64,000 nt of DNA from G963704535 sp963704535 (GCA_963704535.1 OY969916.1:10726001-10790000); one strand, 5' to 3'; counted from the first letter of the stretch, positions 40,246-49,132 are shown. Notes: generated from the sequence alone by a model not told the origin. Translations and numbers: made by a program.

Positions 40246-42467
40246 TTATCCGCCTGTCGCACCTTCGCCTGGAGCGCGTCAAGCGTGAAGGGTTTCTGCA
40301 TGAAGCCGGCCAGGCCCAGCCCGGTGAAGCGACCGCCCACCTCCTGCTCGCTGTAGCCGCTCATCAGGATGATCGGCAGACTGGGGTCGATCGCCCGCAG
40401 CGCGTGGAAGACCTGCTCGCCGTCCATATGCGGCATGGTCAGGTCGAGCAGGACGCAGCCGATCGTGCCCAGGTGGTTGCGCATCAGCTCTATGCCGGCC
40501 TGGCCGCCCCGCGCGAGCAGCACCTCATAGCCAAAGTGGGTGAGCATGCGCTCCGCCACCATTCGCACCTCTGCCTCGTCGTCGATCACCAGGATGGTAC
40601 CAGCCGGCCCGGGGCTCGGCTCCGGCGTGAGTGCCTCGTCGGGCTCTGCATCGGTCGTAGGCTGCTGTCCGTCGTTCGCCTCCGTCGCCGCAGCGGCAGG
40701 CAGCAGGATGCGAAACGTCGTGCCCTGGCCGGGGGCGCTATCCACCGTGAGCGTGCCGCCGTGGCTCCGCACGATCCCCTGGACCGCCGCCAGCCCCAGC
40801 CCGCGCCCGGTGAACTTGGTAGTGAAGAACGGCTCGAAAATCTTCCCTAGTGTCTCCTCGTCCATCCCGCAGCCGGTGTCGGCCACCTCCAGCACGATAT
40901 ACTGGCCCTCGGCCAGGTCGGCGGGGAAAGCCTCGTCAAGGCTCGCCTGTCCGTCCTGCCGCGCGGCGGTGTTGACGCGGATCTCGCCCGGCTGGTCGCC
41001 GATCGCCTCGGATGCGTTGACGATCAGGTTCATCACCACCTGGCGAATCTGGGTGATGTCGCCCTCGATCGTCGGCAGCTCCGGCGCGAGCTGATAGCGC
41101 AGGCTGGCGTTCTTGGCTACCGATGCGTTGAGAAGCTGGGCGATCTCGGAGATCAGCTGGTTGAGGTCGATCGTCTCGACCATCAGGCGCCCTTTGCCGG
41201 CGTAGGCCAGCATCTGGCGGGTCAGGTCGGCGGCCCGCTGTGCGGCCAGCTCGATCTGCATGATCGTCGCGCGTGTCGGGGAGGCTGGCGGCAGCCCCAC
41301 CAGCGCCAGGCCGGTGTTGCCCAGGATGCCCATCAGCAAATTGTTGAAATCGTGCGCGATGCCGCCCGCCAGCAGGCCGATGCTTTCGAGCTTCTGGGTC
41401 TCCAGCAGCTTACGCTCGATCTCGTGGCGCTGCTCCTCGGCGCGCTTCCGCTCGGTCATATCCACAACCTGACTGATGAAGTGGAGTGGGCGGCCTTGCG
41501 TGTCGCGTACCAGCGCGACATGTAGGAGCACGTTGATGATCTGGTCGCCTTTGGTGATGTAACGCTTTTCCATCTGGAAAAAGGGCAGCTCCCCTTGCAG
41601 CAGCTTCTGATCGAGCGCCAGGTTGCCGGCCAGGTCGTCGGGGTGCGTAATATCGGCGAACGAGCGGTCCACAATCTCGCCGGCCGTGTAGCCGATCGTG
41701 GTGCAGAAGGACTGGTTGACGCGCAAAAACCGCCCATTGGTTGTCACAACCGCCATGCCGATCGGCGCGCTCTCAAACGTCAGGCGGAACTGCTCCTCGC
41801 TCTGCCGCAGCGCCTCCTCGGCCTGCTGCCGCTCGGCCACGTCGTGCAGGAGCTGCGCGTGCTGCACCTCCAACCGCACATGTGCTTCCTGGAGGGCGCT
41901 GTTGGCCGCGCGGGTTTCGGCCAGGGTAGCGCTGAGCCGGCTACTGAACTGCCAGAGCAGCAGCAGGATCAGCGCGTCCGCCGCCGCCATCCCGACGATC
42001 GTCTGAAGGCCGTCCGGGATCAGTGCGCGGCTAGGGTCGGCATTATCCAGCTCCGTGATCAGGGTCATTGCGATCGTGGTTAGCCAACTGGCGTACATCA
42101 GCCGGCGCAGCGTCTGGGCGTTGACGTACGGCAGGGCCACGGTCGTGGCCATGATCGGCAGCAGCACCAGGATCTTCACCGAGGTTGGGGACATCCAGGC
42201 CAGCACCAGAGCCTGCGCGAAGAGGCCGGCGCAGATGATGCTGACCGTCAATTGGATCTTGCCGCGTCTCAGTTGTAGGCGTGCCCAGGTCAGGAGCAGG
42301 CCGTAGCAGAAGAGTGACACGCCGGCCAAGAGCGTATCATCGTTGGGGAAGAACAGGCTGATGATCAGCAAGAGTGCCGACACGCCGAAGGACAACGGCT
42401 GTAGCCAATTGAGGAACTGCTGCAACCGTTGATGCTGATCTTCAGGGGATTGCGAGTATACGCTCAT
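40215..42467 (-). CDS. Membrane hybrid histidine kinase (TM-PAS-HisKA-HATPase-REC)
   Basis: 750 residues from the ATG at 42467; the frame continues far upstream only as antisense of the helicase gene. Five to six transmembrane helices lie in residues 20-175 (FGVSALLLIISLFFPNDD, IICAGLFAQALVLAWM, LQTIVGMAAADALILLLLWQ). A coiled coil follows, then PAS (about 230-345: FRLTFESAPIGMAVVTTNGR), HisKA with His372 (GGIAHDFNNLLMGILGNTGL), HATPase (NLIVNASEAIGDQPG, DTGCGMDEETLGKIFEPFFT, GRGLGLAAVQGI) and a receiver with Asp675 (VLLDLTMPHMDG). Same AHDFNN class as the kinase at 9854, but membrane-bound. Confidence 0.93.
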   Translation of the reverse strand: MSVYSQSPEDQHQRLQQFLNWLQPLSFGVSALLLIISLFFPNDDTLLAGVSLFCYGLLLTWARLQLRRGKIQLTVSIICAGLFAQALVLAWMSPTSVKILVLLPIMATTVALPYVNAQTLRRLMYASWLTTIAMTLITELDNADPSRALIPDGLQTIVGMAAADALILLLLWQFSSRLSATLAETRAANSALQEAHVRLEVQHAQLLHDVAERQQAEEALRQSEEQFRLTFESAPIGMAVVTTNGRFLRVNQSFCTTIGYTAGEIVDRSFADITHPDDLAGNLALDQKLLQGELPFFQMEKRYITKGDQIINVLLHVALVRDTQGRPLHFISQVVDMTERKRAEEQRHEIERKLLETQKLESIGLLAGGIAHDFNNLLMGILGNTGLALVGLPPASPTRATIMQIELAAQRAADLTRQMLAYAGKGRLMVETIDLNQLISEIAQLLNASVAKNASLRYQLAPELPTIEGDITQIRQVVMNLIVNASEAIGDQPGEIRVNTAARQDGQASLDEAFPADLAEGQYIVLEVADTGCGMDEETLGKIFEPFFTTKFTGRGLGLAAVQGIVRSHGGTLTVDSAPGQGTTFRILLPAAAATEANDGQQPTTDAEPDEALTPEPSPGPAGTILVIDDEAEVRMVAERMLTHFGYEVLLARGGQAGIELMRNHLGTIGCVLLDLTMPHMDGEQVFHALRAIDPSLPIILMSGYSEQEVGGRFTGLGLAGFMQKPFTLDALQAKVRQADKKRIEERVSG

Positions 42468-42622
42468 GGAAGAACCTGGTATTAGCGAACGATATGCTGA
42501 CCTCAACGGTCTCAGATGTACATAGTATACCGTTTCAGCCAGAAAACAAGTTCGGATAACAGCCACACGCCTATGATTATGCCTCGTTTCCTGGCCTTGC
42601 CGCAAGGATCGCGCCGCCGTGC

Positions 42623-42628
42623 TACAAT
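42623..42628 (+). promoter_or_regulatory. Possible -10 box giving a near-leaderless helicase mRNA
   Basis: TACAAT lies only eight bases before the helicase ATG (TACAATATCGGCCATG), so transcription from it would start at or within a base or two of the start codon. No good ribosome site is present before this ATG, which agrees with a leaderless transcript. The -35 match (TTGCCG, 20-bp spacing) is weak. Confidence 0.35.
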
Positions 42629-42635
42629 ATCGGCC

Positions 42636-45224
42636 ATGACCATCGACTTCGTCGAATTGCTGCGCCAGGCGCCCGGCTACGCCAACCAGATCGCCCATGT
42701 GCGGCCATTGCCGGCGTGCCCGGCCCGCTTCGCAGCGCCTGCGGCGCCGCTGCCGGCGGCGCTTGAGGCGGCCCTCGCGGCGCGGGGCATCGCCAGGCTC
42801 TACGCCCACCAGGCTGCGGCGATCGATGCGGCCCGCTCCGGCGAGCATCTCGGCATCGTCACCGCCACCGCCAGCGGCAAGACGCTGTGCTACCAACTGC
42901 CCACGCTCGAGGCGGCCCTGGCCGATCCAGCCGGTCGCGCGCTGTTTCTCTTCCCCACCAAGGCGTTGGCCCACGACCAACTGCGCGCCCTGCGCCCGCT
43001 GGCCGATCCACTCGGTGTGCGAGTTGCCACGCTGGACGGCGATACGCCGCGCGCCGAGCGCGACTCCGCGCGCCTGGGCGCGCGGATCATCCTCTCGAAC
43101 CCCGACATGCTGCATCGCTCGGTGCTGCCCGACCACCGGCGCTGGGCGGCGCTGCTGGCGCACCTGCGCTTTGTCGTGCTCGACGAGGCCCATGTCTATC
43201 GCGGCGTGTTCGGCACCCATGTCGCTCTGGTGCTGCGGCGCCTGCGTCGCCTGTGCGCCCACTACGGCGGCGCGCCGCAGTTTATCTGCTGCTCGGCCAC
43301 CAGCGCCAACCCGCAGGAGCACCTGCACGCCCTGGTCGGTGATCCGATCACACTGGTCGACGACGACGGGGCGCCGCAGGGTGCGCGCTCGTTCGTGCTG
43401 TGGAACCCGCCCATTATTGAGGATAGAAGATTGAAGATAGAGGATAGAGGATGGCGCGGCGACCGTCCATCCTCTATCCTCCATCCTCCATCCTCTGAAG
43501 GAGGGCGGCGGCGCAGCACCAACATCGAGACTGCCAACCTGCTGGCCGGGCTGGTGCGCGCCGGGGTCAAGACGCTGGCCTTCACCCGCAGTCGGCGTGG
43601 CGCCGAGCTGGTGCTGCGCTACACCCGCGAGGCGCTGGAGAACGCCGGTGCGGCGCTCGCCGGGCGTATCGCCGCCTACCGGGCCGGCTACGCGCCCGAG
43701 GAGCGGCGGCGGCTCGAACGGGCCTTTCTGAACGGCGAGTTGCTGGGGCTGGTCAGCACCAATGCGCTGGAACTTGGCGTCGATATCGGCGGTGTCGATG
43801 CCGTGATCATCGGTGGGTTCCCCGGCACCGTCGCCAGCGCCCGCCAGCAGGCAGGGCGCGGTGGCCGCAGCCAGGGCCACAGCCTGGCCGCGCTGGTCGC
43901 CCAGGACGACCCGCTGGACCAGTTCTACATGCGCCACCCCGACCAGTTCTTCGCCCGGCCCCACGAGCACGCCCGCGTCGCGCTCGACAATCCCTACATC
44001 CTGCGCGACCAACTGCGCTGCGCGGCCTTCGAGCTGCCGCTCCACGACGCCGACGCGCTCTGGTTCGGCCCATCCTACGCCGCGCTGCGCGACTGGCTGC
44101 TGCGCCACGGCGAGCTTGCGCCGCTCGACGACGGGCGCGCCGGGTTAGTCGCCCGCTGGCCGGCCGCCCAGGTCAACATCCGCAGCGCCGACGGTGAGCC
44201 GGTCGCCCTGCGCGACGCCGAGGGCGGGCGAACGATCGAGCAGATCAGCGCCACCCGCGCGCCCTTCGAGGTCTACCCCGGCGCGATCTACCTGCACCAG
44301 GGCGACTCCTACCTGGTCGGCGCGCTGGAGGCGCGCTACGCCGAGGCGCGCCGGTGCCAGGTCACCTACTATACCCAGCCGCGCGAGGAGACCGAGATCG
44401 CGGTTGAGCGGATGCGCGAGCAGCGCCCGCTCGGCCCGGCAACCCTTTCGCTGGGCGTAGTCGAGGTCACCCGGCGCGTAACCGGCTACCGTCGCAAGGA
44501 GCACTACAGCGAGGCGCTGTTGAGCGAGCACGACCTGTCGCTGCCGCCGCAGACCTTCCGCACTGTGGCGGTGTGGTGGACGGTGCCGGCCGATCTGTGC
44601 CGCCAGGTCGAGCAGGCCTGTGGTGACGTGCTCGACGCGCTCCACGCGCTGGAGCACGCCGCGATCGGGCTGCTGCCTCTGTTCGCCCAGTGCGATCGTG
44701 CCGATATCGGCGGGCTCTCGACCAACCTGCACTCGGACACTGGCATGGCGACGATCTTTGTCTACGATGGCGTGCCCGGCGGCGTCGGGATCGCCCAGGT
44801 GGGCTACGAGCAGGCCGAGGTGTGGTGGACCCAGACGCGGGCGCTGCTGGCCGATTGCCCGTGCAGCGAGGGGTGCCCGGCGTGCATTCAGTCGCCCAAG
44901 TGCGGCAACGGCAACCAGCACCTCTCCAAGGCCGGCGCCGCCGCGCTGGCGGCGCTGCTGCTCGGCCAGCCGCTCCCGGTACGCGACCTGCGGGTGCCGC
45001 TCGCACGCACCCCGGGCGCGCCGCTGGGCGGCGGCCAGGCCCTCGGCATCCTAGCCGAGTTGCGCGGGCGCCTCGAACGGGCGCGGTCGACGCCGGCAGG
45101 GCCGCGCCGCGCCGCCCTGCTGATCGCGCTGCGCTACCGGCTGTCGATCGAGCGCGACAGCCTCGCCGACGCCGAGGGGCGCGCCGCGCTGGCCGCGCTG
45201 GAGCAAGAGGCTGCGGCGCTGTAA
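42636..45224 (+). CDS. MrfA/YprA-like DEAH-box helicase with DUF1998 zinc site
   Basis: 862 residues from the ATG at 42636. Helicase motifs: Q/Ia region LYAHQAAAIDAARSGEH, Walker A TATASGKT (Lys82), FLFPTKALAHDQLRAL, DEAH at 183-186 (VVLDEAHVYRG), CCSATSANP, TNALELGVDIGGVDAVIIGG and QQAGRGGR. The C-terminal DUF1998 region has Cys743-x3-Cys747-x2-Cys750-x5-Cys756. This matches Bacillus MrfA (YprA), a 3'-5' helicase that repairs mitomycin-type lesions independently of UvrABC. Residues 262-289 are an in-frame heptamer insert placed just before the RSTNIETANLLAGLV segment between the two RecA lobes. Confidence 0.92.
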   Translation: MTIDFVELLRQAPGYANQIAHVRPLPACPARFAAPAAPLPAALEAALAARGIARLYAHQAAAIDAARSGEHLGIVTATASGKTLCYQLPTLEAALADPAGRALFLFPTKALAHDQLRALRPLADPLGVRVATLDGDTPRAERDSARLGARIILSNPDMLHRSVLPDHRRWAALLAHLRFVVLDEAHVYRGVFGTHVALVLRRLRRLCAHYGGAPQFICCSATSANPQEHLHALVGDPITLVDDDGAPQGARSFVLWNPPIIEDRRLKIEDRGWRGDRPSSILHPPSSEGGRRRSTNIETANLLAGLVRAGVKTLAFTRSRRGAELVLRYTREALENAGAALAGRIAAYRAGYAPEERRRLERAFLNGELLGLVSTNALELGVDIGGVDAVIIGGFPGTVASARQQAGRGGRSQGHSLAALVAQDDPLDQFYMRHPDQFFARPHEHARVALDNPYILRDQLRCAAFELPLHDADALWFGPSYAALRDWLLRHGELAPLDDGRAGLVARWPAAQVNIRSADGEPVALRDAEGGRTIEQISATRAPFEVYPGAIYLHQGDSYLVGALEARYAEARRCQVTYYTQPREETEIAVERMREQRPLGPATLSLGVVEVTRRVTGYRRKEHYSEALLSEHDLSLPPQTFRTVAVWWTVPADLCRQVEQACGDVLDALHALEHAAIGLLPLFAQCDRADIGGLSTNLHSDTGMATIFVYDGVPGGVGIAQVGYEQAEVWWTQTRALLADCPCSEGCPACIQSPKCGNGNQHLSKAGAAALAALLLGQPLPVRDLRVPLARTPGAPLGGGQALGILAELRGRLERARSTPAGPRRAALLIALRYRLSIERDSLADAEGRAALAALEQEAAAL
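43419..43498. repeat. In-frame heptamer hairpin inside the helicase gene
   Basis: Units GAGGATA GAAGATT GAAGATA GAGGATA GAGGATG, a short loop, then TCCATCCTCTATCCTCCATC and CTCCATCCTCT. The two arms are complementary heptamer arrays. The insert encodes an Arg/Lys/Asp-rich then Pro/Ser-rich stretch and keeps the frame open. Confidence 0.88.
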
Positions 45225-45247
45225 CAATCCTTCAAGAAATGACATCC

Positions 45248-45341
45248 TATTCTGGGAAAATGGGGGGTTTGAGGGGGCAGCCCCTCAGTCTCCCCCACTC
45301 ACATTGTAAAGTAGGATGGCGTCACCCGAAACCTTGTCTAA
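45248..45341 (-). repeat. Dispersed repeat family A
   Basis: The inverted copy reads ATTCTGGGAAAATGGGGGGT, TTGAGGGGGCAGCCCCTCAG, TCTCCCCCACTCACATTGTA, AAGTAGGATGGCGTCACCCG, AAACCTTGTCTA. It is followed by a short AATCTCCAATCTC heptamer half-array. Lies between helicase and EamA genes. Confidence 0.87.
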
Positions 45342-45371
45342 TCTCCAATCTCAACCAAGAAGGAGCCAAAT

Positions 45372-45827
45372 GTGGAAAGCTTCGCGAAGAGCATTGGGTG
45401 GTTCGGTCTCGGGCTGATCGCGGCGCTGGGAGCCGCCGGAGTCGCTATCTTTGGGAAAATCGGCCTGGAGAAAGTGAACACAACCCTGGCCACGACGCTG
45501 CGCTCGGTGATCATGGCGCTGATGCTGGTAGTCATCACCCTGGCGACCGGGCAGATTCAGGCACTCTGGCGTGGCGAAAGCAGCATGGATGCCCGGGCCT
45601 GGCTGTTTATTGCGCTGTCGGCCCTCGCAGGCGCGATCTCATGGCTGGCCTACTTCGCCGCGCTCCGCTCCGGGCTGGCCAGCCAGGTCGCTGCGGTGGA
45701 TCGGTTGAGCGTGGCCTTTGTGTTTTTACTCGGCGTGATCGCCTTGGGCGAGCGTCACTCCTGGCGCGGCTGGCTTGGCCTGGCCGTGCTGGTCGCAGGC
45801 GTCTTCCTGATCGCCACGGATAAGTGA
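45372..45827 (+). CDS. Single-domain EamA/DMT-type membrane protein
   Basis: 151 residues; GTG start with AAGGAG eight bases upstream. Five hydrophobic helices make one EamA unit (GWFGLGLIAALGAAGVAIFG, TTLRSVIMALMLVVITLATG, AWLFIALSALAGAISWLAYF, VDRLSVAFVFLLGVIALGER, GWLGLAVLVAGVFLIATD). Full drug/metabolite transporters have two such units; single-unit proteins work as dimers. The substrate is unknown. Confidence 0.85.
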   Translation: MESFAKSIGWFGLGLIAALGAAGVAIFGKIGLEKVNTTLATTLRSVIMALMLVVITLATGQIQALWRGESSMDARAWLFIALSALAGAISWLAYFAALRSGLASQVAAVDRLSVAFVFLLGVIALGERHSWRGWLGLAVLVAGVFLIATDK

Positions 45828-45973
45828 GGGTCATGTGGAGTATCGCAGGTGCGCTCCAGCTTCGTATGTACGATATGGTACAGTGCCAACGTTGTATAAT
45901 ATATGAAGCGCCCGGTACGCGCATCATCGCGCCTCCGGCCACCACATGCCACAAGACCAGGAGCGATGTACTT

Positions 45974-47569
45974 ATGCCCCGATCATTGACCCACAAACTA
46001 ACCCTGGGCAGCGTAGTCTTTCTGATCTTGACCGCCGGAGTCGCCCTATTGGCGCTGATCAGCGTGCGCTCGATCAACAACGCCATCACCCACCTGACCG
46101 AGTATACGGCCGATCAGGCGCACCTGCACGGTCATTTCGAGGCTGGCGTGTTCCGGGCGATCGCCGAGGCCGGGTCCTTCGAGCGCACCCGCAAACCCGA
46201 GTTTCGTGAAGAGACTGAGGAGGTGCTTGAAAAGCTGGAAGATACCGTCACGGCACTGGGCATGCTGGATGCGACCCATGCCCCGCTCGACGGGGACACA
46301 TTTGAGCAGGACCGCTTGCAGGAGCACCGCCAGGTCCTGTTCAATAGCCTGAAGACGTCGATCGAGACGTTGTTCCAAGCGATCGATGCCGGCGACCAGG
46401 TTGAGATCGCCCGGCAGCTTGACGTCCTCAAGGATCATGAAGATGAGGTGGAGGCGCTCAACGAGGAAGCCGATTTGTTCCTGGCGCGCGAGGAGACAGA
46501 GGCGGCTCTGGTCGTGACGACGCGGATTGAGCAGGGGATCTACAGCATCGCAATCTCGTTCGTCATCTTCGTGCTGGCGCGCGTGTTTGCGGTAGCGACG
46601 CACCGGCGGCAGATCATCCGACCGATTCAGGCGCTAGCGACCGCCGCCAGGGCTGTGGCCGGCGGAAACCTTGAGGCGAGCGTTAGGGTGACCAGCAACG
46701 ACGAAATTGGCGATCTCCAGCGCGCCTTCAACCAGATGGCCGCCAACCTGCGCGAGCAGCGCAGCGCCTTCGAGCAGCGCACCGAGGCCGAGAAAGCGCG
46801 CCTGGCCGCCGAGCAGGCCAGCCAGGCCAAGAGCGCCTTTCTGGCCCGCATGAGCCACGAACTACGCACCCCGCTGACGGCGATTATCGGCTACAGTGAT
46901 CTGCTCCAGATCGAGGCGCAGGTCTTCGGCTACACGGGTGTAGTCTCCGACCTTGATAAAATTCGGGCGTCGGGCAAGCATCTGCTGGCCTTGATCAACA
47001 ATGTCCTCGACCTTTCGAAGATCGAAGCGGGCAAGATGGATGTCTTCCCTGAGCCATTCGAGATACCGGAGCTGATCGACGAGGTGGTGGCGACGATTCA
47101 GCCGATCGCCGAGCACAACGGCAACCGGCTGGAGGTACGCTGCGATGCGGTACATGACACGATGTATGCCGACCCGACCAAGGTTCGCCAGGTGCTGCTG
47201 AATCTACTCGGCAATGCGGCGAAGTTTACTGAGGAGGGCCGGATCACGCTTACTTGCGCTCACGAGCCGGCCGGCGATGCCATGTGGGTGCGTTTCGAGA
47301 TCTCCGATACCGGCATCGGCATCGCCCCGGAGCAGTTGCCGCACCTGTTTCACGACTTCATCCAAGGCGACTCGACCGTGAGCATAAAGTATGGCGGGAC
47401 CGGGCTGGGGCTGGCGATCAGCCGGCACTTCTGCCAGTTGATGGGCGGCAATATCTCGGTCGCCAGCCAGTTAAACCAGGGCACCACCTTCACCGTTCGG
47501 CTGCCGCTGGGCGCCGCCCCGGCGCGTGCCGGCCACGCGAGCAACCAGGCGCTAACCAGCCACCAATAA
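45974..47569 (+). CDS. Membrane sensor histidine kinase with HAMP domain
   Basis: 531 residues from the ATG at 45974 (AGGAG ten bases upstream; a TATAAT box at 45895 fits a promoter). TM1 is LTLGSVVFLILTAGVALLAL, then a helical extracellular domain of about 150 residues, TM2 SIAISFVIFVLARVFAVAT, HAMP (QIIRPIQALATAARAVAGGN), coiled coil, HisKA His295 (RMSHELRTPLTAIIGYSDLL) and HATPase (LLGNAAKFTEEG, ISDTGIGIAPEQLPHLFHDF, GTGLGLAISRHFCQLMGG). The catalytic part is paralogous to the kinase at 35375; the sensor part differs. No cognate regulator is adjacent. Confidence 0.93.
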   Translation: MPRSLTHKLTLGSVVFLILTAGVALLALISVRSINNAITHLTEYTADQAHLHGHFEAGVFRAIAEAGSFERTRKPEFREETEEVLEKLEDTVTALGMLDATHAPLDGDTFEQDRLQEHRQVLFNSLKTSIETLFQAIDAGDQVEIARQLDVLKDHEDEVEALNEEADLFLAREETEAALVVTTRIEQGIYSIAISFVIFVLARVFAVATHRRQIIRPIQALATAARAVAGGNLEASVRVTSNDEIGDLQRAFNQMAANLREQRSAFEQRTEAEKARLAAEQASQAKSAFLARMSHELRTPLTAIIGYSDLLQIEAQVFGYTGVVSDLDKIRASGKHLLALINNVLDLSKIEAGKMDVFPEPFEIPELIDEVVATIQPIAEHNGNRLEVRCDAVHDTMYADPTKVRQVLLNLLGNAAKFTEEGRITLTCAHEPAGDAMWVRFEISDTGIGIAPEQLPHLFHDFIQGDSTVSIKYGGTGLGLAISRHFCQLMGGNISVASQLNQGTTFTVRLPLGAAPARAGHASNQALTSHQ

Positions 47570-47574
47570 GAGAT

Positions 47575-47675
47575 TCTCGAAAAATAAACTATTCCAGCGT
47601 GGGTGTTATGTGTTGCGTGTTGCGTGTTGCGTCGCGCCGACTCACGCAACACGCAACACGAGACTGGCTCATTTA
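47575..47675. repeat. Heptamer-array hairpin (GTGTTGC type, family F)
   Basis: TTCTCGAAAAATAAACTATT flank, then TTATGTGTTGCGTGTTGCGT units, CGCGCCGACT loop, CACGCAACACGCAACACG. It follows the kinase stop by a few bases and shares flank and loop with the copy at 14965. Confidence 0.85.
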
Positions 47676-47784
47676 AAATAGGCGCAGCCGTATCGAAGGG
47701 CGGTTATTCGGATCGGCCTGGACACCCGACCGGCTTTCGTGGTACGATAGCGCCCGTGCAGGGCCGAATCGGAAGCAGGAGGCT

Positions 47785-48303
47785 ATGGGGCACCAGGAGC
47801 ATGAGCAGCGCGCGCGCGCCGAGGCGCCGCCGGTCATCCGTTGCGGTGTGATCACGATCAGCGATACGCGCACGCCCGAGACCGATGGCAGCGGCTCGGC
47901 CATCAACGCCGCGCTGACCGCGCAGGGCCACGAGGTGGCCCACTACGCCGTCGTCAGAGACGAGCCGGCCGAGATCGTCGCGCTGGTGCGCGCCTATGTC
48001 GCCGGCGGCTGCCAGGTGATCTTGACCAACGGGGGCACCGGCATCGCGCGGCGCGACAGCACCTTCGAGGCGATCGATGGCCTGCTTGAGAAGCGGCTGC
48101 CCGGCTTCGGCGAGCTGTTCCGGATGCTCTCGTATGCCGATATCGGTCCGGCGGCCATGCTCTCGCGGGCGACCGCCGGCACGCTCGGCGATGCGCTGAT
48201 CTTCTGCCTGCCCGGCTCGACCGGGGCGGTGCGGCTGGCGCTGGAGAAGCTGATCTTGCCCGAGCTGCCGCATCTGGTTTGGGAGATTCTCCGCCAAAAA
48301 TAA
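47785..48303 (+). CDS. moaB: Molybdenum cofactor biosynthesis protein MoaB/MogA type
   Basis: A 172-residue protein with GCAGGAGG before the ATG. Motifs: VITISDTRTPETDGSGSAIN, VILTNGGTGIARRDSTFEAI (the GGTG...RD MPT-binding signature), LFRMLSYADIGPAAMLSRAT and LIFCLPGSTGAVRLALE. It adenylylates molybdopterin before metal insertion. The order and length suit MoaB. No other moa gene is in the window. Confidence 0.92.
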   Translation: MGHQEHEQRARAEAPPVIRCGVITISDTRTPETDGSGSAINAALTAQGHEVAHYAVVRDEPAEIVALVRAYVAGGCQVILTNGGTGIARRDSTFEAIDGLLEKRLPGFGELFRMLSYADIGPAAMLSRATAGTLGDALIFCLPGSTGAVRLALEKLILPELPHLVWEILRQK

Positions 48304-48313
48304 TCTCTATCGT

Positions 48314-48368
48314 AAAAAAGGGGGAGTTTGAGGGGGCCGCCCCTCAAGAATAACCCCACCCACTTTTC
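48314..48368. repeat. Family A/B hybrid fragment
   Basis: AAAAAAGGGGGAGTTTGAGG, GGGCCGCCCCTCAAGAATAA, CCCCACCCACTTTTCAT. The core palindrome is intact; the family ends are lost. Lies between moaB and yidD. Confidence 0.75.
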
Positions 48369-48411
48369 ATAAGTGCGTTGTGCGCGCAACGCATGGAAGT
48401 CTATCAAGACT

Positions 48412-48621
48412 ATGCGCTGGTTGTTCCTCAAACTGATCCGCTTCTACCAGCGATTTATCTCGCCGCTGACGCCGCCGAGCTGTATCTACCACCCGACCTG
48501 CTCGAACTACGCCTACCAGGCGATCGTCAAGTACGGCGCGCTGAAGGGCGGTGGGCTGGCGGTGCGCCGGCTCTTGCGCTGCCACCCGTGGGGCCGCGGC
48601 GGCTACGATCCGGTGCCGTGA
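48412..48621 (+). CDS. yidD: Membrane protein insertion efficiency factor YidD
   Basis: 69 residues from the ATG at 48412. It carries nearly all the YidD signature: LIRFYQRFISPLTPPSCIYH, PTCSNYAYQAIVKYGALKGG, RLLRCHPWGRGGYDPVP. YidD is a small amphipathic inner-membrane-associated protein that helps YidC insert proteins. No rpmH, rnpA or yidC is beside it, so it has moved from its usual locus. The ribosome site is poor; an upstream in-frame start at 48373 is possible. Confidence 0.93.
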   Translation: MRWLFLKLIRFYQRFISPLTPPSCIYHPTCSNYAYQAIVKYGALKGGGLAVRRLLRCHPWGRGGYDPVP

Positions 48622-48624
48622 TAA

Positions 48625-48695
48625 CGGAGATTGGAGATTAGGGATTGGAGATTCGACCAATCTCTAATCTCTAATCACCAATCACCAATCTCTAT
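48625..48695. repeat. Heptamer-array hairpin (GAGATTG type)
   Basis: GGAGATTGGAGATTAGGGAT and more units, loop TTCGA, then CCAATCTCTAATCTCTAATC. It follows the yidD stop by a few bases and is directly followed by a family B copy. Confidence 0.86.
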
Positions 48696-48701
48696 CGGCT
48701 T

Positions 48702-48800
48702 AGAAACTGTTTGAAAGGGCGTTGTCTCGCCTACAATCTGTGGTGGAAGAGGGATTCTTGAGGGGCGGCCCCTCAAACTCCCCCTTTTCAAACAGTCTCT
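48702..48800. repeat. Dispersed repeat family B, full length
   Basis: AGAAACTGTTTGAAAGGGCG and CCCCTTTTCAAACAGTCTCT are terminal inverted repeats. The internal CTTGAGGGGCGGCCCCTCAA is a perfect palindrome. One end touches the stop of the small gene at 48800. Confidence 0.88.
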
Positions 48801-49132
48801 TATGCGCCGCGCTGCGGCAGAAGTCCCAACAGCGCATTCAGAACGCGCGCCCGATACTCGATCGCCGTGGTCACATTTTTCTGGTGCAGGTCGAGGATCT
48901 CGGTGTCAATCGTCAGCTCGCCGGCGCCGGCCGTGCGCAGCGGGATGACGATCTTGCTGTCGCCGTCCAGTGCGATGACCGAGCGGGCGGCCAGCTTGCC
49001 GTCCCCCAGGTTCGCGGCATCAGCGCCGACTTCGACATAGTAGGTCTCGACCGTAATCTCGCTGGCATCCTCTAGCGCTTTGGCCAGCTTCAAAGCCGCG
49101 TTCCTGATCGATGTTTCCAGTTCGCTCGCCAC
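48800..49132 (-). CDS. Small protein of the protease operon, unknown family
   Basis: 110 residues; GTG start with AGGAGG seven bases upstream. It opens with an amphipathic helix (MASELETSIRNAALKLAKAL), continues with strands (ITVETYYVEVG, KLAARSVIALDGDSKIVIPL) and closes with a helix (TTAIEYRARVLNALLGLLPQ). It has no signal peptide or membrane segment. It is the last gene of a three-gene operon behind a caspase-like protease, and 43 bp separate it from the 269-residue partner. Small proteins of this size often accompany proteases in bacterial conflict systems as regulators or adaptors, but no family was recognised. Confidence 0.72.
   Translation of the reverse strand: MASELETSIRNAALKLAKALEDASEITVETYYVEVGADAANLGDGKLAARSVIALDGDSKIVIPLRTAGAGELTIDTEILDLHQKNVTTAIEYRARVLNALLGLLPQRGA

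Noticed and set aside
42468..44108. Very long open frame continuing the hybrid kinase upstream (1297 codons in all)
   Set aside because: The extension is antisense to the conserved helicase gene and reads as low-complexity Arg/Gly/Gln sequence. The kinase proper starts at 42467 with its first membrane helix.
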